Below are positions 1-6,466 of a DNA stretch of 17,134 nucleotides, piece after piece (position 1 is the stretch's first letter; the number at the start of each line of letters is the position of its first letter). A program made the translations under genes and the position numbers. The notes beneath the pieces were generated by a model. The model was not told where the DNA came from and did no database searches. It saw nothing but the letters and a program-made list of their open reading frames with translations. Origin of the DNA: Emticicia sp943368675 (GTDB taxonomy: Bacteria > Bacteroidota > Bacteroidia > Cytophagales > Spirosomataceae); the NCBI GenBank assembly GCA_943368675.1, contig CALRLN020000050.1, positions 1-17,134 on the forward strand, in the 5' to 3' direction.

Positions 1-110
1 TTTATTCCCAATTCTCCGTTCTCAACCTCTTGTACTACGGCTAATTTAAAAGCATAACTGTAATCTTTCTGTGTACGCTTAACGTACTGGCTTTCAATGG
101 TTTCTTTCAT
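1..110 (-). CDS. IS3-family transposase OrfA, N-terminal fragment
   Basis: An open frame starts with ATG at 108-110 on the minus strand and leaves the window after 36 codons. It begins MKETIESQYVKRTQKDYSYA and continues FKLAVVQEVENGELGI. This basic start followed by the first helix of a helix-turn-helix matches OrfA of IS3-family elements common in Bacteroidota (recognised from memory, not by search). OrfA binds the element's ends and is normally joined by programmed frameshifting to a DDE-type OrfB, which would lie to the left. Whether the element is intact cannot be judged. Confidence 0.75.
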   Translation of the reverse strand, partial: MKETIESQYVKRTQKDYSYAFKLAVVQEVENGELGI

Positions 111-149
111 AACATTACTTTTATTGTAACGCTATTTCAGGACGTGACA
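1..149 (-). mobile_element. Terminal part of an IS3-family insertion sequence
   Basis: The first 149 bases hold the 5' end of a transposase OrfA gene and the leader before it, both reading off the left edge. Read on the minus strand, the probable outer end starts TGTCACGTCCTGAAATAGCG near position 149, beginning with the TG typical of IS3-family ends. The orfA start lies about 39 bases inside that end, a normal distance for the family. The other end and the target duplication are outside the window, so the exact boundary is inferred. Confidence 0.6.
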
Positions 150-233
150 CTGCCGGCAATAAAAATGCCCATTTAATTAGTATCAATTCGTTTTTTTATT
201 ATTTTAGCAACCTATTTCACAACATTGCTAAGA

Positions 234-241
234 TATATTTG
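234..241 (+). promoter_or_regulatory. Candidate -7 box upstream of the membrane-protein gene
   Basis: TATATTTG is a perfect match to the Bacteroidota -7 consensus TAnnTTTG. The four bases 19 bases upstream (211-214) read CCTA, so there is no -33 box. Transcription would start near 247, leaving a leader of about 120 bases before the ATG at 371. Confidence 0.4.
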
Positions 242-370
242 CTGTAATCATGAACCGGACACCTTCGTCTCACGGAGCCTCTTTTATTGGCTACAACCAA
301 TCGGCCTGGTTGCACATTATCTTTTGCACTAACCTATTGTATTCCTTTTAAACAACTTCTTCTTTATACC

Positions 371-859
371 ATGATTTTTTTACAGGCAAGCCTATTCCCG
401 ACAGAGTTTTACCTCGTTATTCCTCATGTAATATTAGCACATCTTTGTGGAGTGCATTATCTTGTCTGGCAAATACAACCACGTTATCCGCATTATAGCA
501 CAACAGGTAAAATTTTAAGCTGGATAGCCTTGGCCGTAATTGTCTGGCTGGCGTTTTATGCCTTGCCTATCTGGATAATGATATTCGGAATAGTTTCAAA
601 AGCCTCAGTTCTGGCAGCTAATAATTTTTTGATAGGTGTGGCAGGACTGTTTTTCCTTGGATTATTGATTCTGGAATCTTTTATTGTTTACAATCATTTT
701 TTCAGGCAACACCAGAAACAGTTTTCATCAGCATATTTCGCCCTATCTGTATTTATCAGTATCATAGCCTTTATCTGTACTTTCGCCATGTTTAGTTTCC
801 TGACGAAGGACGTGATTCTGACCGAGTTGACTCACCCGAATTATGCAATTCTGAAATAG
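371..859 (+). CDS. Small integral membrane protein, four predicted helices
   Basis: I do not recognise a named family. The 162-residue product has about four hydrophobic segments, at roughly residues 10-32, 45-70, 80-105 and 118-140, with short polar links such as QPRYPHYSTTGK and FRQHQKQFSS. No catalytic or metal-binding motif is visible. The same frame is open back to a TTG at 287, adding 28 residues, but ATG 371 is the only ATG near the hydrophobic start, so it was chosen. The gene stands alone between the insertion sequence and the convergent histidine kinase gene. A short ORF in another frame (250-351) overlaps its upstream part, so an N-terminal frameshift is possible. That the ORF is a real gene is fairly likely; its function is unknown. 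Confidence 0.55.
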   Translation: MIFLQASLFPTEFYLVIPHVILAHLCGVHYLVWQIQPRYPHYSTTGKILSWIALAVIVWLAFYALPIWIMIFGIVSKASVLAANNFLIGVAGLFFLGLLILESFIVYNHFFRQHQKQFSSAYFALSVFISIIAFICTFAMFSFLTKDVILTELTHPNYAILK

Positions 860-907
860 TAGATAGTGTGGGGGATGGCGTGGGGCGGCTACTCTATAGA
901 TCATGCT

Positions 908-3628
908 CTATGCCTCCTCTCCTACCGGAAAATACATATCAAAAACAGCTCCTTCGCCAACTTTGCCTGAAGCCCTGATGATACCCGCATGGTTTTCTAC
1001 AATTTTCTTTACGATAGCCAGGCCGATACCTGTACCCGGATATTCGTCTTTACCGTGTAATCGCTTAAAAACCTGAAAAATAACTTCATTGTATTCAGGA
1101 TCAAAACCGATTCCATTATCTTTAACACTGATATGATAATATTTCTGGTTTTTATCAATACCAGTCTCATTAATATCAGTACCTGATACTATTTCACTGT
1201 TAATCGTAATATGTGGTGCCTGATCAGCTCTGGAGAATTTAAGCGCATTTGAGAGCAGATTTGTAAATAATTGCTCAAACTGATACCGTACAATATTGAG
1301 TATTGGCAAAGGCGCCTTTTCTATAGATGCATTGCGTTGCAAAATTGTTTCTCTTAACTGCTCTTCAATATTGTCTAAAAGCGTATTCAGATTTACCTCT
1401 TCAAAATGCCTTTCAGCAGTATTGGCACGAGAATAGGCCAGTAAATCAAGTATCAATTGCTGCATTCGTCTGGAAGCATTCTGCAAACGGGCAAAATAAT
1501 CCTTGCCTTTGTCTGACAGGCTATCTTTCTCTATTTCCTGAATGCGTGCCGAGAAAGTCTGAATTTTACGCAATGGTTCCTGTAAGTCATGGCTGGCCAC
1601 GTAGGCAAACTGTGCAAGTTCATTATTGAGTTTACTCAGTTCATCATTCGACTCCTCCAGTTGACGGGTCCGTTGTTGCACCTTTTCTTCCAGTTCGTTG
1701 GCAAAAACCTTCCAGTCGTGCACATCTGTACTCGTACCAACCCATGCAATAATATTCCCTTCTTTATCTTTCTGTGGCACGGCTCTGCTGAGTTGCCAGC
1801 GGTATTGCCCGTCATGCCTTCGCAGTTCATGCTCGGCTTTAAACAATACCCCTTCAGCAATCGCCTCCTGCCATGCGGTGCGACTAGCTTCTTTATCATC
1901 AGGGTGTACCAGATTTAACCAGCCATCCTTCCGCAGTTGCGCTGCATCAAGGCCCGAATAATCATACACCGACTGATTAAAATAATCCATATTGCCGCTG
2001 GCATCGCTCGTCCAGATATGCTGTGGCAATGAGTCCGCCAATAGTCTGAAAACCTCCTCTCTTTTTTCCAGTTCTTTCTGGTAATTCATTTCACTGGTCA
2101 CATCCCGAATCGTCCCCATCATTTTATATGGTTTACCCTCGGCATCATATAAAACTTTACCTCTTCCTTCCATCCAGTGAATACTCTTGTCTTTCCATAT
2201 TAATCTCGAAGTATAATGCAGTGAACCGGTGCGATAGGCTTCTTCAAAGGCCTTTTTCCGGATATGCAGATCATCAGGATGCAAATGAGCCACCAGGTCT
2301 TCATGGGTCAATACCGCATCTTTATTATATCCGAATATCTCAAGGTATCTTGGAGAATAGTCAATCTCTCTCGTTATCAGGTTAAGATCCCATGTTCCCA
2401 GTCCGCTGGCTTCAATCAATATTTTCAGCCGTTCTTCATTCTCGGTAATTACCCGCTCGCTGTGTTTTTGTGAGGTAATATCTCTGGCAATCTTTGAAGC
2501 GCCAATGATTTCCCCCCTGGCATTTTTAACCGGAGAAATCGTCAGCGAAATATCAATAATCTGTTTATCTTTTCTGATTCGACGGGTTTCAAAATGCTCA
2601 ATCCTTTCTCCTTTTTTCAATCGGCTGATGATTTCATCTTCTTCCTGCAATCTGTCGTCCGGAATCAGTTTTGATACATGCTGCCCTATCATTTCGTGGG
2701 CTTCATAACCCATAATCCTCTTTCCGGCATCATTCCAGCTTGTCACAATGCCATCAAGGCCCTTGCTTAAAATCAAATCATCCGACGACTGCACAATGGC
2801 AGCCAGCATCGCCATTTTTTCTTCTGCTATTTTGCTTTCTGTAATGTCCTTTACCGTCCCTAATAATCTTACGGGTGCACCTTCAGTATTATAATATACT
2901 TTGGCACTGGTTTCTATCCACTTCTTTGTTCCATCTTCAGCAGGAATAAAAAACTGGTAGTTTAAAAAACCCGACTTCAGCGATGCCTGATATATCTCTT
3001 TCCGAATTGTTTCATCATTGAGTTTCAGCATTTCAAAATATTGCTCCAATGAAACAGAACCTTCAATGCCGAACATTCTGTTCATAATATCTGACGACAA
3101 CACCTCACCGGTAAGAATATTGTAATCGTAAATACCAATATTACTGGCGTCAACAGCCAGGCGCATCCGTTCCTCCAGTTCCTCAACTTTTTTCCGGGCG
3201 TTCATTTCATCTGTAATGTCATAACCGGAGATAACAATACCAATCACTTCTGATTTTGGATTCAGAATTGGTTGAAAAGTAAAATTTGCATACACTTCTC
3301 TGGTTTTTTCGGCGTTCTCATTAAACCTGAAATACATTTCTTTGCCCACATAATTTACTTTTGAGGTACGTACCTTATCCAGAATCTCAAAAAACCCCTG
3401 TTCTCTTAACTCAGGTAATACATCTTCTAATTTTTTACCGATTACTTCCCGTTGTCCGACAAAATGAAGGTAAGACGGATTTGCCAGTTCATAGGTATAA
3501 TCCTGTTCGCGCAAAACGCAAAAAATACCGGAAGCCTGCTTAAAAAAATTGTATATGACCTGCTGAAAGTCTAATTGTACAGATAGTTGTGAATCATCAG
3601 GAATTACTAATGATGATTGTATGCTCAT
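908..3628 (-). CDS. Multi-PAS sensor histidine kinase (five PAS domains)
   Basis: A 906-residue cytoplasmic sensor kinase with no membrane segment. PAS or PAS/PAC units lie at about residues 20-140, 150-265, 272-390, 398-515 and 522-640; several end in the PAC-type pattern GxxxDIT or GTxxDVT. A short coiled coil (about 642-675) leads into a HisKA dimerisation domain with the phospho-acceptor His680 in YVASHDLQEPLRKIQ. The HATPase_c domain follows at about 785-903: N box NLLSNALKFS (Asn795), G1 box DNGIGF (837-842), F box FQVFKRL (851-857) and G2 box GTGIGLAI (865-872). All kinase motifs look intact. There is no receiver domain, so phosphate must go to a separate protein; the single-domain receiver encoded just upstream is the obvious candidate. 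The signal is unknown, and cofactor binding by the PAS domains cannot be read from sequence. A consensus promoter lies about 57 bases upstream. Confidence 0.95.
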   Translation of the reverse strand: MSIQSSLVIPDDSQLSVQLDFQQVIYNFFKQASGIFCVLREQDYTYELANPSYLHFVGQREVIGKKLEDVLPELREQGFFEILDKVRTSKVNYVGKEMYFRFNENAEKTREVYANFTFQPILNPKSEVIGIVISGYDITDEMNARKKVEELEERMRLAVDASNIGIYDYNILTGEVLSSDIMNRMFGIEGSVSLEQYFEMLKLNDETIRKEIYQASLKSGFLNYQFFIPAEDGTKKWIETSAKVYYNTEGAPVRLLGTVKDITESKIAEEKMAMLAAIVQSSDDLILSKGLDGIVTSWNDAGKRIMGYEAHEMIGQHVSKLIPDDRLQEEDEIISRLKKGERIEHFETRRIRKDKQIIDISLTISPVKNARGEIIGASKIARDITSQKHSERVITENEERLKILIEASGLGTWDLNLITREIDYSPRYLEIFGYNKDAVLTHEDLVAHLHPDDLHIRKKAFEEAYRTGSLHYTSRLIWKDKSIHWMEGRGKVLYDAEGKPYKMMGTIRDVTSEMNYQKELEKREEVFRLLADSLPQHIWTSDASGNMDYFNQSVYDYSGLDAAQLRKDGWLNLVHPDDKEASRTAWQEAIAEGVLFKAEHELRRHDGQYRWQLSRAVPQKDKEGNIIAWVGTSTDVHDWKVFANELEEKVQQRTRQLEESNDELSKLNNELAQFAYVASHDLQEPLRKIQTFSARIQEIEKDSLSDKGKDYFARLQNASRRMQQLILDLLAYSRANTAERHFEEVNLNTLLDNIEEQLRETILQRNASIEKAPLPILNIVRYQFEQLFTNLLSNALKFSRADQAPHITINSEIVSGTDINETGIDKNQKYYHISVKDNGIGFDPEYNEVIFQVFKRLHGKDEYPGTGIGLAIVKKIVENHAGIIRASGKVGEGAVFDMYFPVGEEA

Positions 3629-3684
3629 AGTTCATAACCAGTTAAAACAAAAATGCCAGGGTTGTCGTTGGATTTACTCTCTGA

Positions 3685-3715
3685 CAAATATATATAATTA
3701 TGAGTAATGCGCAAA
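3685..3715 (-). promoter_or_regulatory. Consensus Bacteroidota promoter for the histidine kinase gene
   Basis: On the minus strand TTTG (3715-3712) and TATATTTG (3692-3685) are separated by exactly 19 bases. This is a full match to the -33 TTTG and -7 TAnnTTTG boxes of Bacteroidota housekeeping promoters. The start would be near 3679, giving a leader of about 50 bases. The kinase can therefore be transcribed independently of the response regulator upstream. Confidence 0.65.
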
Positions 3716-3783
3716 GAAAGCGGAGACCAGCAGAATAGGCAGAGGTTTAATAAGGTAAGTATAAGGATGCCTGCAAACCCAGG

Positions 3784-4236
3784 CTAAAAATAAATGGGCA
3801 GACTCATTTCCCATTCAGAGGTAAATATCCTCCTTACAGTTTCGATATAGTCTTTGTATGACTCAGGTTTGGTGATAAATAGATTTGCCCCTGCACGATA
3901 AGCTTTCTCAACCTGATTTTTATTCTTATCGCTCGTAAGAACTACTGAAAAAGTATTGTTCCACTTATGTTCTTTCCTGATTTCTTTCAGGCATTGAATA
4001 CCACTTTTCTTGGGCATATTTACATCAAGCACTACCACATTAAATGTCGGAGACTGAGCAGATCTGAGCTTGTCCATCAATTCCTTTCCATTACTTACGA
4101 TAGTAAGCGTACCGGGAAAACTCATTTCTTCCAGCGCTTCCTGAAATATCTCCTGATATTCAGTATCTTTTTCAGCTAACACGATATTAAAAGACATATA
4201 CATATTACAATACGTATTTAGTTCTGACATTACCAT
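3784..4236 (-). CDS. Single-domain response regulator (CheY/Rcp1-like receiver)
   Basis: The product is one receiver domain with no output domain. Phosphorylation should occur on Asp71 in VVVLDVNMP, supported by the switch Thr101 (LTSD) and the conserved Lys123 (ITKPES). The acidic pocket near the end of strand 1 reads AEKD (residues 21-24), slightly off the usual DDD or EDD. With 150 residues from the ATG at 4236, about 13 precede the expected strand; the ATG at 4197 (MSFNIVLAEKD) fits receiver domains better and may be the true start. The gene lies 155 bases upstream of the kinase gene on the same strand, so a partnership is likely but inferred. Output would be by protein-protein contact. 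Its stop codon overlaps a 5-bp hairpin (3769-3784) without a T-run. Confidence 0.88.
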   Translation of the reverse strand: MVMSELNTYCNMYMSFNIVLAEKDTEYQEIFQEALEEMSFPGTLTIVSNGKELMDKLRSAQSPTFNVVVLDVNMPKKSGIQCLKEIRKEHKWNNTFSVVLTSDKNKNQVEKAYRAGANLFITKPESYKDYIETVRRIFTSEWEMSLPIYF

Positions 4237-4605
4237 TATAAAAGCAAAGCACGAACCTTATAAACCAGCAGCTTGTTAAAAATAATTAGACAAAAAAAAG
4301 ATAATACCAATAATGGCTTTTTAAGTAAAGGGAAGGGAATTTATGATAAGCGGGAAAGATTTACTGATTACGAACAAAAAATAATATCAAAATTTATATC
4401 ATCCAAAATGCCATGCGTTTACCAGACTCTGCAAATTAAACGAATAAAATAGAGAAATATTAATATAACTGCCTGAAAACTAAAAACTTAACGTTAATTT
4501 AATATATACGAAAAAAGCAAAGGAGAAATAAAGAGGAAGATAATAATTTTGAAGAAGCCCAGCATTCAGGTTTGGGCTAAGGGCAGGAGAATGGCAATAA
4601 AAGGA
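4237..4605. other. Gene-free AT-rich stretch
   Basis: No convincing coding frame is visible on either strand. The stretch is very AT-rich and contains one 6-bp hairpin, AGCCCA/TGGGCT (4556-4561 with 4573-4578), with an 11-base loop. The right part is the upstream region of the response regulator gene, but no full promoter match was found. Confidence 0.5.
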
Positions 4606-4640
4606 AAAAGAGAACGCTCTTTTAATGAACATTCTCTTTT
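4606..4640 (-). terminator. Rho-independent terminator of the DUF1059 gene
   Basis: On the minus strand AAAAGAGAATG (4640-4630) pairs with CGTTCTCTTTT (4616-4606), an 11-bp stem with one G-T pair and a 13-base loop. The run of T at the end of the second arm supplies the U-tract. It begins nine bases after the DUF1059 stop codon. Confidence 0.7.
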
Positions 4641-4648
4641 AAAGAGTA

Positions 4649-4822
4649 TCAGACTACCTCCGTAATAAGGGTACGTATCTGCGAGGCCATTTCAGGAGTA
4701 ATATTTACCTGGTGTACCTGCGCAGCATGTACTGACGCCATAGCCAGTACTTCTTCATCAGTGGCTGCTTCGATTTCGCCTTCACAATCAAAGCCAACAT
4801 CACGACATTTAAGTTTCTTCAT
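4649..4822 (-). CDS. DUF1059 family small protein (57 aa)
   Basis: A short gene reads from ATG at 4820-4822 to TGA at 4649-4651. The product begins MKKLKCRDVGFDCEGEIEAA and continues with TDEEVLAMASVHAAQVH, then a second helix, TPEMASQIRTLITEVV. The CRDxGFDC start and the ExEVLxxAxxHAxxVH helix are the hallmark of DUF1059, small soluble proteins described as possible metal binders. Cys6, Cys13 and His32/His37 are candidate ligands. No signal peptide is present, so it should be cytoplasmic. A good terminator follows, so it is a monocistron or the last gene of a transcript. The large palindromic element 4871-5044 lies just upstream. The family call is fairly sure; the function is not known. Confidence 0.85.
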   Translation of the reverse strand: MKKLKCRDVGFDCEGEIEAATDEEVLAMASVHAAQVHQVNITPEMASQIRTLITEVV

Positions 4823-4870
4823 GGTAATAATAGTTAAAAATAAGTTTTCGTTGATAATCTTTTTTATAAG

Positions 4871-5044
4871 AACCTGTTTAAACTTATTTGCGGTGCGCCG
4901 CTGCGATTTGGATTAGAAAATGGTATATTTTGACTGCGACTGCTTCATTTGTTTTCACCGTAGCTCTGCTACGATTCAAACAAATGAATTGTCTCGCCCA
5001 AAATCTATCCATTTTCATCAATAAATAAAAAGTTTAAACAGGTT
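4871..5044. repeat. Large imperfect palindromic element, MITE-like
   Basis: The outer arms AACCTGTTTAAACTT (4871-4885) and AAGTTTAAACAGGTT (5030-5044) are perfect 15-bp inverted repeats. Further nested pairs are AAAATGG (4917-4923) with CCATTTT (5009-5015), TTCATTTGTTT (4944-4954) with AAACAAATGAA (4978-4988), and a central hairpin CGTAGC/GCTACG (4959-4964, 4968-4973). The left half carries about 15 extra GC-rich bases near 4889-4910. The whole unit can fold into one long interrupted stem. It encodes no protein, and its right arm starts three bases from the DsrE stop codon, so it could also end that transcript. A small non-autonomous mobile or interspersed repeat is the best guess; no second copy is seen here. 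Confidence 0.75.
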
Positions 5045-5047
5045 TAA

Positions 5048-5485
5048 TCAATAAGTAAGCACCTTGTCGCTTTCGGCTACCAAAGCCACAAGGACTTTAG
5101 GCAGGGCAAATTCAATGGGTTTGCCTTTTATATCAGCCTCAGTTACTCCTCTTGCTTTTGAAGAATTACCTGATAAATAAAACCGCCCATTCCCTTTCAC
5201 GATGGCATCGTAGTGTTCACGAAGCTTGCCTGTGCCTAAGCCTGTTACTGAGTTAAGTATGGGCTCTTGTATTAGTTTTACGGCGTCGCCCGCCAGAAAT
5301 AAATTAACGGTATGTCCTTCTTCCAGTGCTGTTTTAGCCACTAAAAAAGCCAGTGCCACTCTGGTAGAATCTTTTGGCCCCTGAGTAACATGAATCAGAA
5401 ATTTCATGGGTTTGGTATTGGTTTGAGCAGAAATAGAGGTAATTGATAGAAACAGGATAATGAGTGTTAAAAAATAGTTTTTCAT
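5048..5485 (-). CDS. Secreted DsrE/DsrF-like protein lacking cysteine
   Basis: A 145-residue protein with a clear signal peptide (about residues 1-20, MKNYFLTLIILFLSITSISA, cut before QT). The mature part has the DsrE-like fold pattern: a first strand and loop MKFLIHVTQGPKDSTRVALA, a helix, the strand TVNLFLAGDAV, then the segment YLSGNSSKARGV where classical members carry cysteines before the RG pair. The whole protein has no cysteine, so the sulfur-relay chemistry of DsrE and TusD is not expected; a binding or structural role is more likely. The gene lies downstream of, and on the same strand as, a Crp/Fnr regulator gene (84 bases apart), with an operator-like palindrome and a -7 box in the gap. 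Export suggests a periplasmic location. Confidence 0.8.
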   Translation of the reverse strand: MKNYFLTLIILFLSITSISAQTNTKPMKFLIHVTQGPKDSTRVALAFLVAKTALEEGHTVNLFLAGDAVKLIQEPILNSVTGLGTGKLREHYDAIVKGNGRFYLSGNSSKARGVTEADIKGKPIEFALPKVLVALVAESDKVLTY

Positions 5486-5508
5486 GCGTTTTTTGCTTTT
5501 GTTTAAGC

Positions 5509-5516
5509 AAATTTAT
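5509..5516 (-). promoter_or_regulatory. -7 box of an activator-type promoter for the DsrE-like gene
   Basis: On the minus strand TAAATTTG is a perfect TAnnTTTG box. The position where a -33 TTTG would lie, with the usual 19-base gap, reads CCGT (5539-5536), so the promoter is probably weak without help. The predicted start is near 5503, giving an 18-base leader. Confidence 0.5.
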
Positions 5517-5538
5517 GCCCGGCTACCGCTATAAAACG

Positions 5539-5552
5539 GTAACAAAGGTTAC
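5539..5552. promoter_or_regulatory. Probable Crp/Fnr-type operator
   Basis: GTAAC (5539-5543) and GTTAC (5548-5552) are perfect inverted half-sites around AAAG, in the style of Crp/Fnr-family operators. The centre lies about 42 bases upstream of the start predicted for the DsrE-like gene, the usual place for a class II activator. A second perfect repeat, TACCG/CGGTA (5524-5528 and 5537-5541), overlaps its left edge. The Crp/Fnr protein encoded directly upstream is the natural candidate to bind here. Confidence 0.6.
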
Positions 5553-5569
5553 ATAAGTGAAAATAAAAT

Positions 5570-6199
5570 TTACCTGAGTTGAATAGACCCTCTGAACAGC
5601 TTTAATTTGCCTTGCTGTTCAAAGCTTTTAAGAATGCGTGAAACTACAACCCGGTTAGTGCCAAGTTCATAGGCGAGGTCCTGATGAGAGATACTTATTT
5701 TTTTATTATTATCTTGTTTTGCTCTGTTGATTAAATAGGAAATTAATCTTTTATCGATTGAATCAAACGCTACACTTTCAAAGGCACCAAGTAATTCGTC
5801 ATAACGGCTGCGGAAAGTCTTTATCAGAAACTCATTCCACGACGGATATTTCAATTGCCACTCACGCGCCATGCTGGTCGGAAACACAAAAATCTCTGAA
5901 CTATCAGTGGCTACACCATACGATGTACTCGTATTATTAAAATACGCCGCCGATAGAGACATCATACAGGTTTGCCCTTCACGCACATAATACAGCAGAA
6001 TCTCCTTGTCTTCTTTTTGTTGAAAAACCCGTATTTCACCACTGATAACAATGGGCAGAAAATCAAGATATTGTCCTTCTTTTACAATTGTATCACCTTT
6101 ATTTACCTGTAAGAATTTACCATGATTCAACATTTCCTGCCGAAGCGCAGGTTCATGGAAAACAACAGGGAGTTTGGCTAGCAGTTCTGTTTTGAGCAT
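5570..6199 (-). CDS. Crp/Fnr-family transcriptional regulator
   Basis: The 209-residue product has the standard layout. A cyclic-nucleotide-binding-type beta barrel spans about residues 18-115 (GDTIVKEGQYLDFLPIVISG, then YYVREGQTC), a long dimer helix about 118-150, and a winged helix-turn-helix about 150-208. The recognition region reads LAYELGTNRVVVSRILKSFE, followed by the wing QGKLKLFRGSIQLR. The full Arg/Glu phosphate-binding signature of true cAMP receptors is not seen, and the only cysteine is Cys78, so an iron-sulfur cluster of the Fnr kind is unlikely; the effector is unknown. It likely regulates the DsrE-like gene downstream through the palindrome at 5539-5552, and may share a transcript with it. 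The start is the first ATG of the frame. Confidence 0.92.
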   Translation of the reverse strand: MLKTELLAKLPVVFHEPALRQEMLNHGKFLQVNKGDTIVKEGQYLDFLPIVISGEIRVFQQKEDKEILLYYVREGQTCMMSLSAAYFNNTSTSYGVATDSSEIFVFPTSMAREWQLKYPSWNEFLIKTFRSRYDELLGAFESVAFDSIDKRLISYLINRAKQDNNKKISISHQDLAYELGTNRVVVSRILKSFEQQGKLKLFRGSIQLR

Positions 6200-6430
6200 A
6201 GCAATATTGGCTTAGGTTATTATTCTTTTCAATTTAATGAAATAATTGTTTAAGCCTTACAGATAGTCTTGAAGAATGCCCTTTATTTTTATTTATTGGT
6301 TGATGGACTTTAACTTTTGCAATAAATTCCCCTCTGTTATGAATTATTTGAGACTCGATTAAAATTATGCTAAACTGGTAGGTGAACAAGTCGAAGACAT
6401 TCTTGAGAAAAAAGTAATGCAACCCTGACA

Positions 6431-6461
6431 AAAATAAAGCCTGCAATTTCTCATTGCAGGC
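6431..6461 (-). terminator. Strong Rho-independent terminator after the S41 protease gene
   Basis: On the minus strand GCCTGCAA (6461-6454) pairs with TTGCAGGC (6446-6439), a perfect 8-bp stem with a 7-base loop, followed by TTTATTTTTG. It starts six bases after the protease stop codon and closes the four-gene sigma-factor operon. Confidence 0.88.
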
Positions 6462-6466
6462 CCGAT

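Noticed and set aside
1589..1961. Overlapping open frames on both strands inside the histidine kinase gene
   Set aside because: They lie inside the PAS/HisKA coding region, which is continuous and has intact motifs; their products have no domain features.
3769..3784. GCCTG/CAGGC hairpin overlapping the response regulator stop codon, considered as a terminator
   Set aside because: The stem has only five pairs and no T-run follows on the minus strand.
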